Source: Paracoccaceae bacterium
GTDB taxonomy: Bacteria; Pseudomonadota; Alphaproteobacteria; Rhodobacterales; Rhodobacteraceae
Direction: 5' to 3'
NCBI GenBank assembly: GCA_022843025.1
Contig: JALHOL010000005.1
Location: 248,001-312,000, forward strand
Length of the DNA stretch: 64,000 nucleotides
Position 1 is the stretch's first letter, and each line of letters begins with the position of its first letter. The translations under genes were made by a program, and so were the position numbers. Under the pieces are notes generated by a model. The model did not search any database and was not told the origin of the DNA. It saw only the letters and a list, made by a program, of their open reading frames with translations. Shown piece by piece: positions 53,912 through 61,602 of this stretch.

Positions 53912-54804
53912 AGATCGTTTTCATGGGCACGCCGGATTTTTCGGTCCCCATCCTCAACGCCCTCACCGCAAAGCATGATATCCTCGCCGTCTATACCCAA
54001 CCCCCTCGCCCCGCGGGCCGGGGAAAGGAGCTTCGCCCCACCCCGGTCCACGCCCGCGCCACCCAGCTCGGCCTGCCCGTCCGCCACCCCATCAGCCTGA
54101 AATCCCCCGAAGACCAAGCCGCCTTCGCGGCCCTTGGCGCGGATATCGCGGTCGTCGTCGCCTATGGCCTGATCCTGCCCCAAGCAGTGCTGGATGCCCC
54201 GCGCTTAGGTTGCCTGAACATCCACGCCTCGCTCCTGCCCCGCTGGCGCGGCGCGGCCCCAATCCACCGCGCCATCATGGCGGGCGACGCGGAAACCGGC
54301 ATCTGCATCATGCAGATGGAGGCGGGCCTTGATACCGGCCCCGTCCTGCTGCGGGAATCCACCGCCATAGGCATCGAAGAAACCACGCAAGACCTGCACG
54401 ATCGCCTGTCCCAGATGGGCGCGCGCCTGATCCTCGACGCGCTCGACGCCCTTCCCACCCTCACCCCCGCGCCACAACCGGACGAGGGCATCACCTACGC
54501 CACCAAGATCGACAAGCTTGAGGCCCGCATCGACTGGACCCGCCCCGCCACCGAAATCGACCGCCAGATCCGCGCCTTGTCGCCCTTTCCCGGCGCATGG
54601 TGCATGGCGGGGGGTGAGCGGCTGAAACTCCTACGCTCCCGCCTCGCCCCCGGCAGCGGTGCCCCCGGCACCGTCCTGAACGGCCTGACCATCGCCTGCG
54701 GCACGGGCGCGGTGCAGATCACCCTCGCCCAGCGCGAAGGCAAGAAACCGCAAGACCCCACCGAATTCCTGCGCGGCTTCGCCCTTCCCGAACTGCTGGA
54801 CTGA
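53908..54804 (+). CDS. fmt: Methionyl-tRNA formyltransferase
   Basis: Fmt formylates the initiator methionyl-tRNA; deformylases later remove the group, so the def-fmt pairing is functional. The 298-residue protein starts at ATG 53908, which overlaps the preceding stop (ATGA). It begins [13 protein letters not shown], has the folate/catalytic region [20 protein letters not shown] near 106-125 with catalytic Asn/His, and the C-terminal domain ([18 protein letters not shown]). A longer in-frame reading upstream lies inside the preceding gene. Confidence 0.95.
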   Translation: MKIVFMGTPDFSVPILNALTAKHDILAVYTQPPRPAGRGKELRPTPVHARATQLGLPVRHPISLKSPEDQAAFAALGADIAVVVAYGLILPQAVLDAPRLGCLNIHASLLPRWRGAAPIHRAIMAGDAETGICIMQMEAGLDTGPVLLRESTAIGIEETTQDLHDRLSQMGARLILDALDALPTLTPAPQPDEGITYATKIDKLEARIDWTRPATEIDRQIRALSPFPGAWCMAGGERLKLLRSRLAPGSGAPGTVLNGLTIACGTGAVQITLAQREGKKPQDPTEFLRGFALPELLD

Positions 54805-54859
54805 ACCGCCCACCCGCGCCATGATCTGCGCAGCACACGCGTTCACAGCAAAGGTCGCC

Positions 54860-55096
54860 ATGCCCATCCTCATCCTGATCGTCATCGGTGCCGCAGCAGG
54901 CTTTCTCGCCACCCGCTTCATGCGGGTTCAGACGGATGTACCCACCACCATCGCCATCGGCATCGGCGGCGCGCTTGTCGGCTGGGGCATCCTGCGCTTC
55001 TTGGTTTCAGTCACCGGCTGGGTTGCGGCCTTTGTCGGCGCAATCATCGGGGCCATGGCGCTGATCTGGCTCTGGCAGAAATACGTCTCGAAATAG
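54860..55096 (+). CDS. Small membrane protein, GlsB/YeaQ/YmgE-like
   Basis: The 78-residue protein has three hydrophobic segments (about 2-18, 28-46 and 52-70) with Gly-rich character (IGIGGALVGWG, FVGAIIGAMALIW), resembling the transglycosylase-associated/stress membrane family. AAAGG lies 7 nt before the ATG at 54860; an in-frame ATG at 54821 would add 13 residues. It follows fmt after 55 bp. Its role is unknown. Confidence 0.65.
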   Translation: MPILILIVIGAAAGFLATRFMRVQTDVPTTIAIGIGGALVGWGILRFLVSVTGWVAAFVGAIIGAMALIWLWQKYVSK

Positions 55097-55111
55097 GGCA
55101 GCGCAGATTGC

Positions 55112-55600
55112 CTAACCCAGCCGCCGCGCGGCATCCTTCAGCTTGAACCCCGCCCCGCCCGCCGGTTCCCAGATCAACCGCCCCTGCCAGGCTGCAAACA
55201 TCATCGCCGCCGCCTCGTCGCGACAGCCCAGCTTTGCCGCCAGCACACGCTCCACCGCGTGCCGCCACTCTGCCGCACGCGCGGCCGCCACCGGATCGGA
55301 CAGGCTCGCCAGCACCAACGCGGGCGGCAAAACGCCCGCCAGCGCCTTCAGAAATCCCTGCGCGCTTTCCTCTGCGGCGGCAAAGCGCTCGCCCGCCTCC
55401 ATCACGCGATCCCAGCCCTGCGCCAAAGCCGCACGCAGCATCCCGGCCCGGTCACCATAGCGCTGCACCAATGTCGGCGGAGCCAATCCGCAAACCTTCG
55501 ACACGGTGCCAAAGGACACAGCGCCCTCTCCCCCCTCGGCCAAAAGGCCAAGGATGGCTGAAAACACCTCATCATCCGGAACACTGCGCGGTCTACCCAT
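55112..55600 (-). CDS. TetR-family transcriptional regulator
   Basis: The 162-residue protein has an N-terminal HTH (SVPDDEVFSAILGLLAEGGEGAVSFGTVSKVCGLAPPTLVQRYGDRAGML, about 5-55) with the TetR recognition helix region, and an Ala-rich ligand domain. The start ATG at 55600 gives the common MGRPR head; a longer in-frame reading from 55621 is less likely as it enters the operator. A 22-bp inverted repeat lies directly upstream, suggesting self-regulation. Target genes are unknown; TRIC and rnhA are divergent or co-directional neighbours. Confidence 0.82.
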   Translation of the reverse strand: MGRPRSVPDDEVFSAILGLLAEGGEGAVSFGTVSKVCGLAPPTLVQRYGDRAGMLRAALAQGWDRVMEAGERFAAAEESAQGFLKALAGVLPPALVLASLSDPVAAARAAEWRHAVERVLAAKLGCRDEAAAMMFAAWQGRLIWEPAGGAGFKLKDAARRLG

Positions 55601-55622
55601 GGTAAACGAATAACCGTTCACC
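55601..55622. promoter_or_regulatory. Inverted repeat at the TetR gene start (operator candidate)
   Basis: GGTAAACG (55601-55608) and CGTTCACC (55615-55622) are 8-bp inverted halves with one mismatch and a 6-nt spacer. It directly precedes the TetR start codon, a common site for autoregulation. TTATTCG within it may be part of a promoter. Confidence 0.5.
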
Positions 55623-55638
55623 TAAAGCCTGACAAGTC

Positions 55639-56304
55639 TCACCGTTTGGGCGATCCCGGCCGCGGCGGCCGCGCCTTGTACACCGGCAACCGCCAGCCAA
55701 AGCGCAAACTCCCCGCTCGCAGGATCAGCGTCACCACCGCACAGCCCAGCAGCGCCTGCCACCCCTCGGCCCCGGCCCCACCCAGCAGAACCGCCACCCC
55801 GGCCCCGCAAAAAGCGCAGGTCACGTAAAGCTCGCCCTGCTTCAACACCAGCGGCACCTCATTGCACACCACATCGCGCATCAGCCCGCCCATGCAGCCT
55901 GTCACCATCCCCATCACCAGAACCACAGGCCAACCCAACCCTTCGGCCAGCGCCACCCCCACCCCCGCCGGCACCGCCACGGCCAGCGCAAAGGCATCCA
56001 GCCATTCCAACGCGCGATAGCGGCTTTCGAGCCGATGCGCGCCAAAGAACACCAGCACCGCCGCCACCGTCGCCACCAAAAGCAGCAGCGGATCCGAGGT
56101 CCACAGCGGCGCGCGATCCAGCAGCACATCTCGCAGCGTGCCACCCCCCACCGCGGTCAGGCAGGCCACAAAGATGAACCCCACGATATCCAGCTGCGAC
56201 CGGCTCGCCACCAGCGCACCCGTCAGCGCGAATATCGCGACCGATGCGTAATCCAGCGTCGACAGCAGCGCCTCGGCAGGCAGGGCAAGGCCCGGCGCAA
56301 TCAT
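55639..56304 (-). CDS. TRIC-family (UPF0126/YadS-like) membrane protein
   Basis: The 221-residue protein has six to seven hydrophobic segments and the duplicated family motif: [38 protein letters not shown] (about 24-62) and [22 protein letters not shown] (about 128-150). This family includes trimeric intracellular cation channel-like proteins; bacterial members are thought to conduct cations, but the function here is inferred. It overlaps the rnhA start by 4 bp (ATGA) on the same strand. Confidence 0.88.
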   Translation of the reverse strand: MIAPGLALPAEALLSTLDYASVAIFALTGALVASRSQLDIVGFIFVACLTAVGGGTLRDVLLDRAPLWTSDPLLLLVATVAAVLVFFGAHRLESRYRALEWLDAFALAVAVPAGVGVALAEGLGWPVVLVMGMVTGCMGGLMRDVVCNEVPLVLKQGELYVTCAFCGAGVAVLLGGAGAEGWQALLGCAVVTLILRAGSLRFGWRLPVYKARPPRPGSPKR

Positions 56305-56762
56305 GCGCTCTTCGCCTTGAACGGGGCCATCCCCGCCCGCGCCAGCGCATCGGCCCGCTCGTTTTCCTCATGCCCGGCATGGCCCTTGATCCAGCGCCAA
56401 TCCACCTTGTGGCGCGCCTGCGCCGCATCCAGCCGCTGCCACAGATCGGCATTCTTCACCGGATCACGCCCCGCTGTGCGCCATCCATTGCGCTTCCAGC
56501 CGTGGATCCACTCCGTCACGCCATTCTTCACATAGGCGCTGTCGGTCACGATGATGATCTCCGACGGACGCGCCAGCGTCTCCAGCGCCGAAATCGCCGC
56601 CAGCAACTCCATCCGGTTGTTGGTGGTCATCGCCTCGCCGCCCTGCAGCGTGCGCTCCTTCACCACCGCCCCCGCCTCACGCGCCAGCAACAGCACGCCC
56701 CATCCTCCGGGGCCTGGATTGCCCGAACAGGCACCATCGGTATAGGCGTAAAGTTCTGGCAT
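56301..56762 (-). CDS. rnhA: Ribonuclease HI
   Basis: RNase HI cuts RNA in RNA-DNA hybrids. The 153-residue protein has the acidic active site: Asp9 in [16 protein letters not shown], Glu52 in NNRMELLA and Asp74 in [10 protein letters not shown], with [18 protein letters not shown] near 120-137 carrying the last His/Asp. The length is normal. It overlaps the TRIC gene and probably is transcribed with it. Confidence 0.95.
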   Translation of the reverse strand: MPELYAYTDGACSGNPGPGGWGVLLLAREAGAVVKERTLQGGEAMTTNNRMELLAAISALETLARPSEIIIVTDSAYVKNGVTEWIHGWKRNGWRTAGRDPVKNADLWQRLDAAQARHKVDWRWIKGHAGHEENERADALARAGMAPFKAKSA

Positions 56763-56819
56763 GGCGGCTCCTTTTGACCCCGTTTAGGCAGCCGTCCCCC
56801 AACCGTCAACCAAGCCCCC

Positions 56820-56880
56820 TCTTCTCTGCCAAAATATCCTCAGGGGGTGAGGCCGCAGGCCGAGGGGGCGGAACGCCCCC
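56820..56880 (+). repeat. Dispersed hairpin repeat between rnhA and the DUF3429 gene
   Basis: CTTCTCTGCCAAAATATCC and AGGGGG are followed by GGCC-gca-GGCC and the stem GGGGGCG (56864-56870), GAA, CGCCCCC (56874-56880). It is the fullest match to the TTCTCTGC-AAAATATCC lead, on the opposite strand to the flanking minus-strand genes. Confidence 0.65.
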
Positions 56881-56881
56881 T

Positions 56882-56900
56882 GATTTTTCGCAGAAAAATC
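56882..56900 (-). terminator. Hairpin after the DUF3429 gene
   Basis: GATTTTTC (56882-56889), GCA and GAAAAATC (56893-56900) form a perfect 8-bp stem only 2 nt beyond the DUF3429 stop. The A/T runs inside the stem could help termination. Confidence 0.45.
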
Positions 56901-56902
56901 GT

Positions 56903-57358
56903 TCACTCAAACAGAATGGGCACCGCCAGACAGCACAGCACCACGGCCGTCAGCAGCCCGCGCAGCCGCATCCACCATGGCGGCGTCAGCCCCTGCCGCG
57001 CAAAGAACCCGTCCAGCATCAACAGCCCGGCAAAGCCTGCGAACAGGTTCACCGCCGCATCGCCCGGATCGCCATTCACCATGAAAAAGGCCCACAGCGC
57101 CGGGATCACCGACAGCCCATATCCCACCGCCGCCGCCTGCCCCTCGGCCCGCGTTGCAAAGCCCCACAGCACGCCCGACATGAAAGACAGGATCACCGTG
57201 CCATAGGTCAGGCTGACATAGGTGCCCATGAACAACGGGCTCATCCACTGCCCGCCCCAGCCCACCGTTGCGGGAAACAGCACATTCGCCGCCCCCCAGA
57301 GGAACGGGATCAACCCGGCAAGACCCAGCATCAGCGCAGAACGGGGAATGGATGTCAT
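56903..57358 (-). CDS. DUF3429 family membrane protein
   Basis: The 151-residue protein has five hydrophobic segments (about 10-28, 42-65, 80-95, 105-118 and 128-146) and the family features LGLAGLIPFLWGA and SFMSGVLWG. DUF3429 proteins are small inner-membrane proteins of unknown function. The start overlaps the next gene upstream by 4 bp (57355-57358). No enzymatic motif is visible. Confidence 0.8.
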   Translation of the reverse strand: MTSIPRSALMLGLAGLIPFLWGAANVLFPATVGWGGQWMSPLFMGTYVSLTYGTVILSFMSGVLWGFATRAEGQAAAVGYGLSVIPALWAFFMVNGDPGDAAVNLFAGFAGLLMLDGFFARQGLTPPWWMRLRGLLTAVVLCCLAVPILFE

Positions 57359-57810
57359 GTCAGGCTCTTGATCAGGGCATCAATGCGCTTGGCGCGCGTG
57401 GGGGCGGTCTTGGCCGTGCCGATCTGATACAGCAATCCGCGTCGCTTGCCAGCCGTCAGCCCCTCCCAGACCGCGGTCAGGTCAGCATGCCGCAGGGCCA
57501 GCGCCACATCCTCAGGCGTGTCCACCTGATCATCCGGCGCAGGCCGCAGCCGCACCTCCAGCACCTCGCCGGGGCTGATCCCCAACCGATCCAGCAGCGA
57601 TGCCCCCGCCCAGAGGAACACCCCCTCCCCCACCGGCGCGCGCGACAGGGCAAGGTTCACTGGATGCTCGTTGATCTCGCCCTCCACCCGCTTGGCGCCC
57701 TGTGCCAGCAGGGCCTCGGCGGCGTCCTCAGGCAGGCGCAGCAGGGTATAGGTCGCGCGGCCCCACTCCACCGGCTCAACGGTGGCCTCAAAGACCACCC
57801 AGTCGCTCAT
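57355..57810 (-). CDS. DUF1905/YdeI-like domain protein
   Basis: The 151-residue protein has an N-terminal DUF1905-like beta-rich domain ([28 protein letters not shown], then [19 protein letters not shown]) and a C-terminal helical tail resembling the YdeI/OmpD-associated family ([37 protein letters not shown]). Such proteins have been linked to bacteriocin or peptide tolerance, but no function is set here. It overlaps both neighbours (DUF3429 and ispH) by 4 bp. Confidence 0.7.
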   Translation of the reverse strand: MSDWVVFEATVEPVEWGRATYTLLRLPEDAAEALLAQGAKRVEGEINEHPVNLALSRAPVGEGVFLWAGASLLDRLGISPGEVLEVRLRPAPDDQVDTPEDVALALRHADLTAVWEGLTAGKRRGLLYQIGTAKTAPTRAKRIDALIKSLT

Positions 57811-58757
57811 GCAGGCTCGCGCAGGATGCGGGGCACCTTGAACTCCACCGTCTCCACCGCCGTCTCCACCGGCTCGACCACCGTGTCGAACCGCGCACGG
57901 AAGGCGTCGATCACCTCATTCACCAACACTTCGGGCGCGCTCGCCCCCGCCGTGATCCCGACGCTGCGAATACCCTCCAGCGCCCGCCAGTCGATATCCG
58001 TGGCCCGCTGGATCAGCTGCGCATAGGCGCAGCCTGCATTGGCCCCCACCTCCACCAGCCGCTTGGAGTTGGATGAATTCGGCGCCCCGATCACCAGTAG
58101 CGCGTCGATCTTGCCCGCCATCGCCTTCACCGCCATCTGGCGGTTGGTGGTGGCATAGCAGATGTCGTCATGCGCCGGCGCCACGATGGCCGGGAACCGC
58201 GCCGTCAGCGCCGCCGCGATATCCGCCGTGTCATCCACCGACAGCGTGGTCTGGGTGATATAGGCCAGCTTGCCCGGGTCGCGCACCACCAGCCCCGCCA
58301 CATCCTCGACCGTCTCGACCAGCAGCACCTCGCCCTCCGGCAACTGCCCCATGGTCCCCACCGTTTCGGGATGCCCCGCATGACCGATCATGATCATCTG
58401 CAACCCGTTCTCGTTGTGCCGCGCCGCCTCGTTATGCACCTTGGTCACCAGCGGGCAGGTCGCATCCACCGCGATCATCTCGCGCCGCGCCGCCTCGGCC
58501 GGCACGGCCTTCGGCACGCCATGGGCGGAAAACACCACCGGCCGGTCCAGCGGGCAGTCATCCAGCTCCTCGACGAACACAGCCCCCTTGGCGCGCAGCC
58601 CGTCGACCACGTATTTGTTGTGCACGATTTCGTGCCGCACAAAGACAGGCGCACCCCATTTCTCGATCGCCATCTCGACGATCTTGATCGCGCGGTCCAC
58701 TCCGGCGCAAAACCCGCGCGGCGCGGCCAGATACAGGGTCAGGGGCGGAAGGGTCAT
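57807..58757 (-). CDS. ispH: 4-Hydroxy-3-methylbut-2-enyl diphosphate reductase
   Basis: IspH makes IPP and DMAPP in the last step of the methylerythritol phosphate pathway with a 4Fe-4S cluster. The three cluster Cys are Cys17 ([11 protein letters not shown]), Cys101 ([11 protein letters not shown]) and Cys200 ([11 protein letters not shown]). Conserved His ([23 protein letters not shown]) and Glu131 are present. At 316 residues it is standard. It lies at the head of a minus-strand run with 4-bp overlaps downstream. Confidence 0.95.
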   Translation of the reverse strand: MTLPPLTLYLAAPRGFCAGVDRAIKIVEMAIEKWGAPVFVRHEIVHNKYVVDGLRAKGAVFVEELDDCPLDRPVVFSAHGVPKAVPAEAARREMIAVDATCPLVTKVHNEAARHNENGLQMIMIGHAGHPETVGTMGQLPEGEVLLVETVEDVAGLVVRDPGKLAYITQTTLSVDDTADIAAALTARFPAIVAPAHDDICYATTNRQMAVKAMAGKIDALLVIGAPNSSNSKRLVEVGANAGCAYAQLIQRATDIDWRALEGIRSVGITAGASAPEVLVNEVIDAFRARFDTVVEPVETAVETVEFKVPRILREPA

Positions 58758-58833
58758 CAGGCGGCCTCGTGCTCGGTTATCCCTGATTTAGGGCCAAACT
58801 CCGCCTTGGTAAACCGCAACCTGCCGCCTCGCC

Positions 58834-59271
58834 TTACCCCACGAACCCCAGCGTGATCAGCCCCAGCACCAGATACCGCCCCGTCTTGGCGATGCTCACC
58901 AACAGCGCAAACAGCCAGAACGGCGTGCGCAAGGTGCCTGCCACCACCGTCAGCACATCGCCCAGCGGCAACCATGACAGCAGCAGCGACCACACCCCCC
59001 AGCGGCGAAACCACGCCTCGGCCCGGCGCAGCGCCTCCTCCGGGATGCGGAACCGCTCCATCACGCGCAGCTGCATCAGCCCGCGCCCCAGCGCATAGTT
59101 CAGGCAGGACCCCAGCACATTGCCCACCGACGCCACCAGCAGGATCACGCCAAAGCGTTCCGGCTCGGCCACGATCATGCCCGCAAAGATGATCTCGGAT
59201 TGAAAGGGAATCAACGTCGCCGCGACAAAGGCGGCAAGGAACAGGCCAAACAGGGCGGAGCCAAGGATCAT
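58834..59271 (-). CDS. YqaA/DedA-like membrane protein
   Basis: The 145-residue protein has four hydrophobic segments and the YqaA-family motifs FQSEIIFAGMIVAEP (about 24-38), NVLGSCLNYALGRG near 51-64 and WLPLGDVLTVVAGTLR near 100-115. These SNARE-associated/DedA-like proteins act in membrane homeostasis; some are lipid scramblases or flippases. A longer in-frame extension from further upstream is not supported. It is separated from ispH by 76 bp. Confidence 0.8.
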   Translation of the reverse strand: MILGSALFGLFLAAFVAATLIPFQSEIIFAGMIVAEPERFGVILLVASVGNVLGSCLNYALGRGLMQLRVMERFRIPEEALRRAEAWFRRWGVWSLLLSWLPLGDVLTVVAGTLRTPFWLFALLVSIAKTGRYLVLGLITLGFVG

Positions 59272-59310
59272 GCGCCCCAGATGGACCGCCGCGCCCCGCG
59301 CGACAAGGCG

Positions 59311-59838
59311 TCAGCCGATCTTTGCGCGCCAATGCGTGACAAAATCCGCTTTCGCCGCAGGCGTTGCAAAGGCGCGGGCGGGCAGGATCACCACATCTTC
59401 ACGCCCAAAAGTCAGGAACACATGATCCCGCGTCTCGCGCAGCGCGCGCAGCGACCGCCCGCCCAGAACCAGCGGCTCGCGCCGGTCTGTGCGATGCTCG
59501 ATCATCCGGTCGGGCCAAACCTCCAGCCGCATCTCACCGCCCGCCCGCGCCTTCGCACGCTGCCGCCGGTCGCGGTATTGGAACAGCCCCACCATCACCA
59601 ATGGCAGTGCCATAAGGATGAAAGCCGCAGGCAGGCTGTGCAGACCCGGCACATCCTCCAGCTTACCCGACAGCATCTTCAGCAGACCAAACCCCGCGAA
59701 CAGGCTCGCCGCCAGCGCCAGCCTGTCCCGCTTGCGATAGGCGGGCGACACCCTTTCCCATGCCAGCGCATCCCCCGCCTCCAGCGTGTAGTCAAACACG
59801 TCGGGCGCGGGGTCCGCGCCTTTGGATGCCGCAATCAC
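59311..59838 (-). CDS. Hypothetical membrane protein coupled to the NYN gene
   Basis: The 175-residue protein is not assigned to a family with confidence. It has an N-terminal soluble part (1-38), two adjacent hydrophobic segments (about 40-58 and 66-84), a basic linker (YRDRRQRAKARAGG) and a soluble C-terminal domain that resembles the YcxB/PH-like fold (MRLEVWPDRMIEHRTDRREPLVLGGRSLRALRETRDHVFL). The layout is typical of such small membrane sensors. It overlaps the NYN gene by 4 bp (59835-59838), so the two are made together. Confidence 0.65.
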   Translation of the reverse strand: MIAASKGADPAPDVFDYTLEAGDALAWERVSPAYRKRDRLALAASLFAGFGLLKMLSGKLEDVPGLHSLPAAFILMALPLVMVGLFQYRDRRQRAKARAGGEMRLEVWPDRMIEHRTDRREPLVLGGRSLRALRETRDHVFLTFGREDVVILPARAFATPAAKADFVTHWRAKIG

Positions 59839-60410
59839 TTCACGTCTACCGCAACCTCTTCCCGCTCACCCGGGCGCGGCTCACGCGGCGGGCGACCGAT
59901 CACGTCACGCAATTCGTCCAACTCGATGAAGTTGTCCGCCTGCCGCCGCAATTCATCTGCGATCATCGGCGGCTGGCTGCGGATCGTGGATACGACCGAC
60001 ACCCGAACCCCCTGCCGTTGCAGGCTTTCCACCAGCGGGCGAAAATCCCCATCGCCCGAAAACAGCACGATATGATCCACCCGCGGCGCAAGTTCCATGG
60101 CATCGACAGTCAGTTCGATATCCATGTTCCCCTTCACCTTCCGCCGCCCCTGGCTGTCGGTGTATTCCTTGGCGGGCTTGGTCACCATGGTAAAGCCGTT
60201 GTAATTCAGCCAGTCCACAAGCGGGCGGATGGGTGAATAATCGTCATTCTCCAGCAGCGCGGTATAGTAGAAGGCCCTCAGCAGCTTCCCCCGCCGCATG
60301 AATTCCTGCCGCAACAGCTTGTAGTCGATGTCAAACCCAAGCGCCTTGGCCGCGGCGTAAAGATTTGAACCGTCGATGAACAGCGCAAGCCGTTCGTCCT
60401 TGTAAAACAT
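59835..60410 (-). CDS. NYN domain (LabA/DUF88-like) protein
   Basis: The 191-residue protein has the PIN-like NYN nuclease fold: ALFIDGSNLY (9-18) with Asp13, KGNMDIELTVDAM near 93-105, and VLFSGDGDFRPLVESL near 114-129, which give the acidic metal site. LabA-type proteins of this family are thought to act on RNA. The ATG at 60410 is followed by a TATGAG-containing leader. It is divergent from folK and coupled by overlap to a membrane protein. Confidence 0.88.
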   Translation of the reverse strand: MFYKDERLALFIDGSNLYAAAKALGFDIDYKLLRQEFMRRGKLLRAFYYTALLENDDYSPIRPLVDWLNYNGFTMVTKPAKEYTDSQGRRKVKGNMDIELTVDAMELAPRVDHIVLFSGDGDFRPLVESLQRQGVRVSVVSTIRSQPPMIADELRRQADNFIELDELRDVIGRPPREPRPGEREEVAVDVK

Positions 60411-60551
60411 TATGAGTTCCCCTCAAAACAAATCCCCGAACACTTTCCATGAGTGGACTGCGACAAAGCAGGGAAATATCCGAGAAACATTGCCAAGTTA
60501 TCAGCGCTCCTAGAAATCATTCAAGTTCCGCTATACGAAAGTGTATCCAAG

Positions 60552-61148
60552 GTGACGAACAGCAGCCAAAGATTGCTCATCGCGCTCGGGGCAAACCTGC
60601 CGCAGAACGGGCATCCGCCCGAAATCACCCTGCGCAGCGCCTGCGATGACCTTGCCGCATCCCTCGGCCCTCTCATCTCCAGCCTTATATATGCAACCCC
60701 TTGCTTCCCTGCAGGGGCCGGTCCCGATTATGTGAATGCCGCAATCTCGGCACCCCTTCCCGCCGACCTTGGCCCGCAGCAGGTGCTGGCCCTGCTGCAC
60801 CGCATCGAAGACCGGTATGGCCGCCACCGCGAAACCCGCTGGGGGATGCGCACGCTGGACCTTGACCTGATCGCCTTTGGTGAAACCGTGCTGCCCGACC
60901 CGGCCACCCACCGCCAGTGGCGCGACCTGCCCGTTGACGACCAGCGCACCCTTGCACCAGACCGGCTGATCCTGCCTCATCCACGCCTGCAAGACCGTGC
61001 CTTCGTTCTCGTCCCGCTCTGCGACGTGGCCCCCGACTGGCCCCACCCGATCACCGGCCTGACCGTGGCGCAAATGGCCGCCGCCCTGCCCGCCGCCGAC
61101 CGCGCCGAGGTTCGCCCCACCCTGCACCGATTCAACGCTTGTCAATAA
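60552..61148 (+). CDS. folK: HPPK, 2-amino-4-hydroxy-6-hydroxymethyldihydropteridine diphosphokinase
   Basis: FolK transfers diphosphate from ATP to the pterin in folate synthesis. The 198-residue protein from GTG 60552 has ALGANLPQNG (about 9-18), YATPCFPAGAGPDYVNAA near 41-58, RWGMRTLDLDLIAFG near 96-110 (metal Asp pair) and LPHPRLQDRAFVLVPL near 142-157. The start is uncertain: the GTG has a poor ribosome site, and an in-frame ATG at 60453 would add 33 residues that do not resemble the family. It is followed by rpoZ after 56 bp. Confidence 0.85.
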   Translation: MTNSSQRLLIALGANLPQNGHPPEITLRSACDDLAASLGPLISSLIYATPCFPAGAGPDYVNAAISAPLPADLGPQQVLALLHRIEDRYGRHRETRWGMRTLDLDLIAFGETVLPDPATHRQWRDLPVDDQRTLAPDRLILPHPRLQDRAFVLVPLCDVAPDWPHPITGLTVAQMAAALPAADRAEVRPTLHRFNACQ

Positions 61149-61167
61149 TGGATGATGCGACTAAGTA
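61139..61167 (+). promoter_or_regulatory. Possible rpoZ promoter
   Basis: TTGTCA (61139-61144) matches five of six -35 bases. It is 17 nt from TAAGTA (61162-61167), a weak -10. It overlaps the folK stop, so it is a tentative call. Confidence 0.3.
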
Positions 61168-61204
61168 AGCCACTCCATGCCCCCCATCCGAACTGGAGCA
61201 GCCC

Positions 61205-61558
61205 ATGGCCCGCGTGACGGTCGAAGATTGCGTTGACAAGGTGCCCAACCGTTTTGAACTGGTGATGCTCGCCGCCCATCGGGCACGCGAAATTCAGGCC
61301 GGTTCTCCGATTGGCATCGACCGCGACAATGACAAGAACCCGGTGGTCGCCCTGCGCGAAATCGCCGAGGAAACCCAGTCGGCCGAAGTTCTGCGCGAGC
61401 GGATGATCGAATCGCACCAGACCCAGATCGAAGTTGACGAACCCGAAGACGACCAGATGGCGCTTCTGATGTCGGGCGAGATTGACCGCCCGATGCAGGA
61501 CGACATGTCCGAAGAGAAACTCCTGCGCGCGCTGATGGAAGCGCAGGGCGACAACTGA
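61205..61558 (+). CDS. rpoZ: RNA polymerase omega subunit
   Basis: Omega helps assemble RNA polymerase and forms part of a ppGpp-binding site in many bacteria. The 117-residue protein has the family N-terminus [30 protein letters not shown], then an acidic C-terminal extension ([27 protein letters not shown]) typical of alphaproteobacteria. GGAG is 6-7 nt before the ATG. It lies just before the RelA/SpoT homologue, a conserved pairing. Confidence 0.95.
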   Translation: MARVTVEDCVDKVPNRFELVMLAAHRAREIQAGSPIGIDRDNDKNPVVALREIAEETQSAEVLRERMIESHQTQIEVDEPEDDQMALLMSGEIDRPMQDDMSEEKLLRALMEAQGDN

Positions 61559-61559
61559 T

Positions 61560-61575
61560 CCGGGCGAAAGCCCGG
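61560..61575 (+). repeat. Hairpin with GAAA tetraloop between rpoZ and rsh
   Basis: CCGGGC (61560-61565), GAAA and GCCCGG (61570-61575) form a perfect 6-bp stem with a GNRA loop one base after the rpoZ stop. There is no T run, so it may stabilise the rpoZ 3' end or tune expression rather than terminate. Confidence 0.4.
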
Positions 61576-61602
61576 CCCCCCGCCGGATAAACACTCAGGG
61601 CG

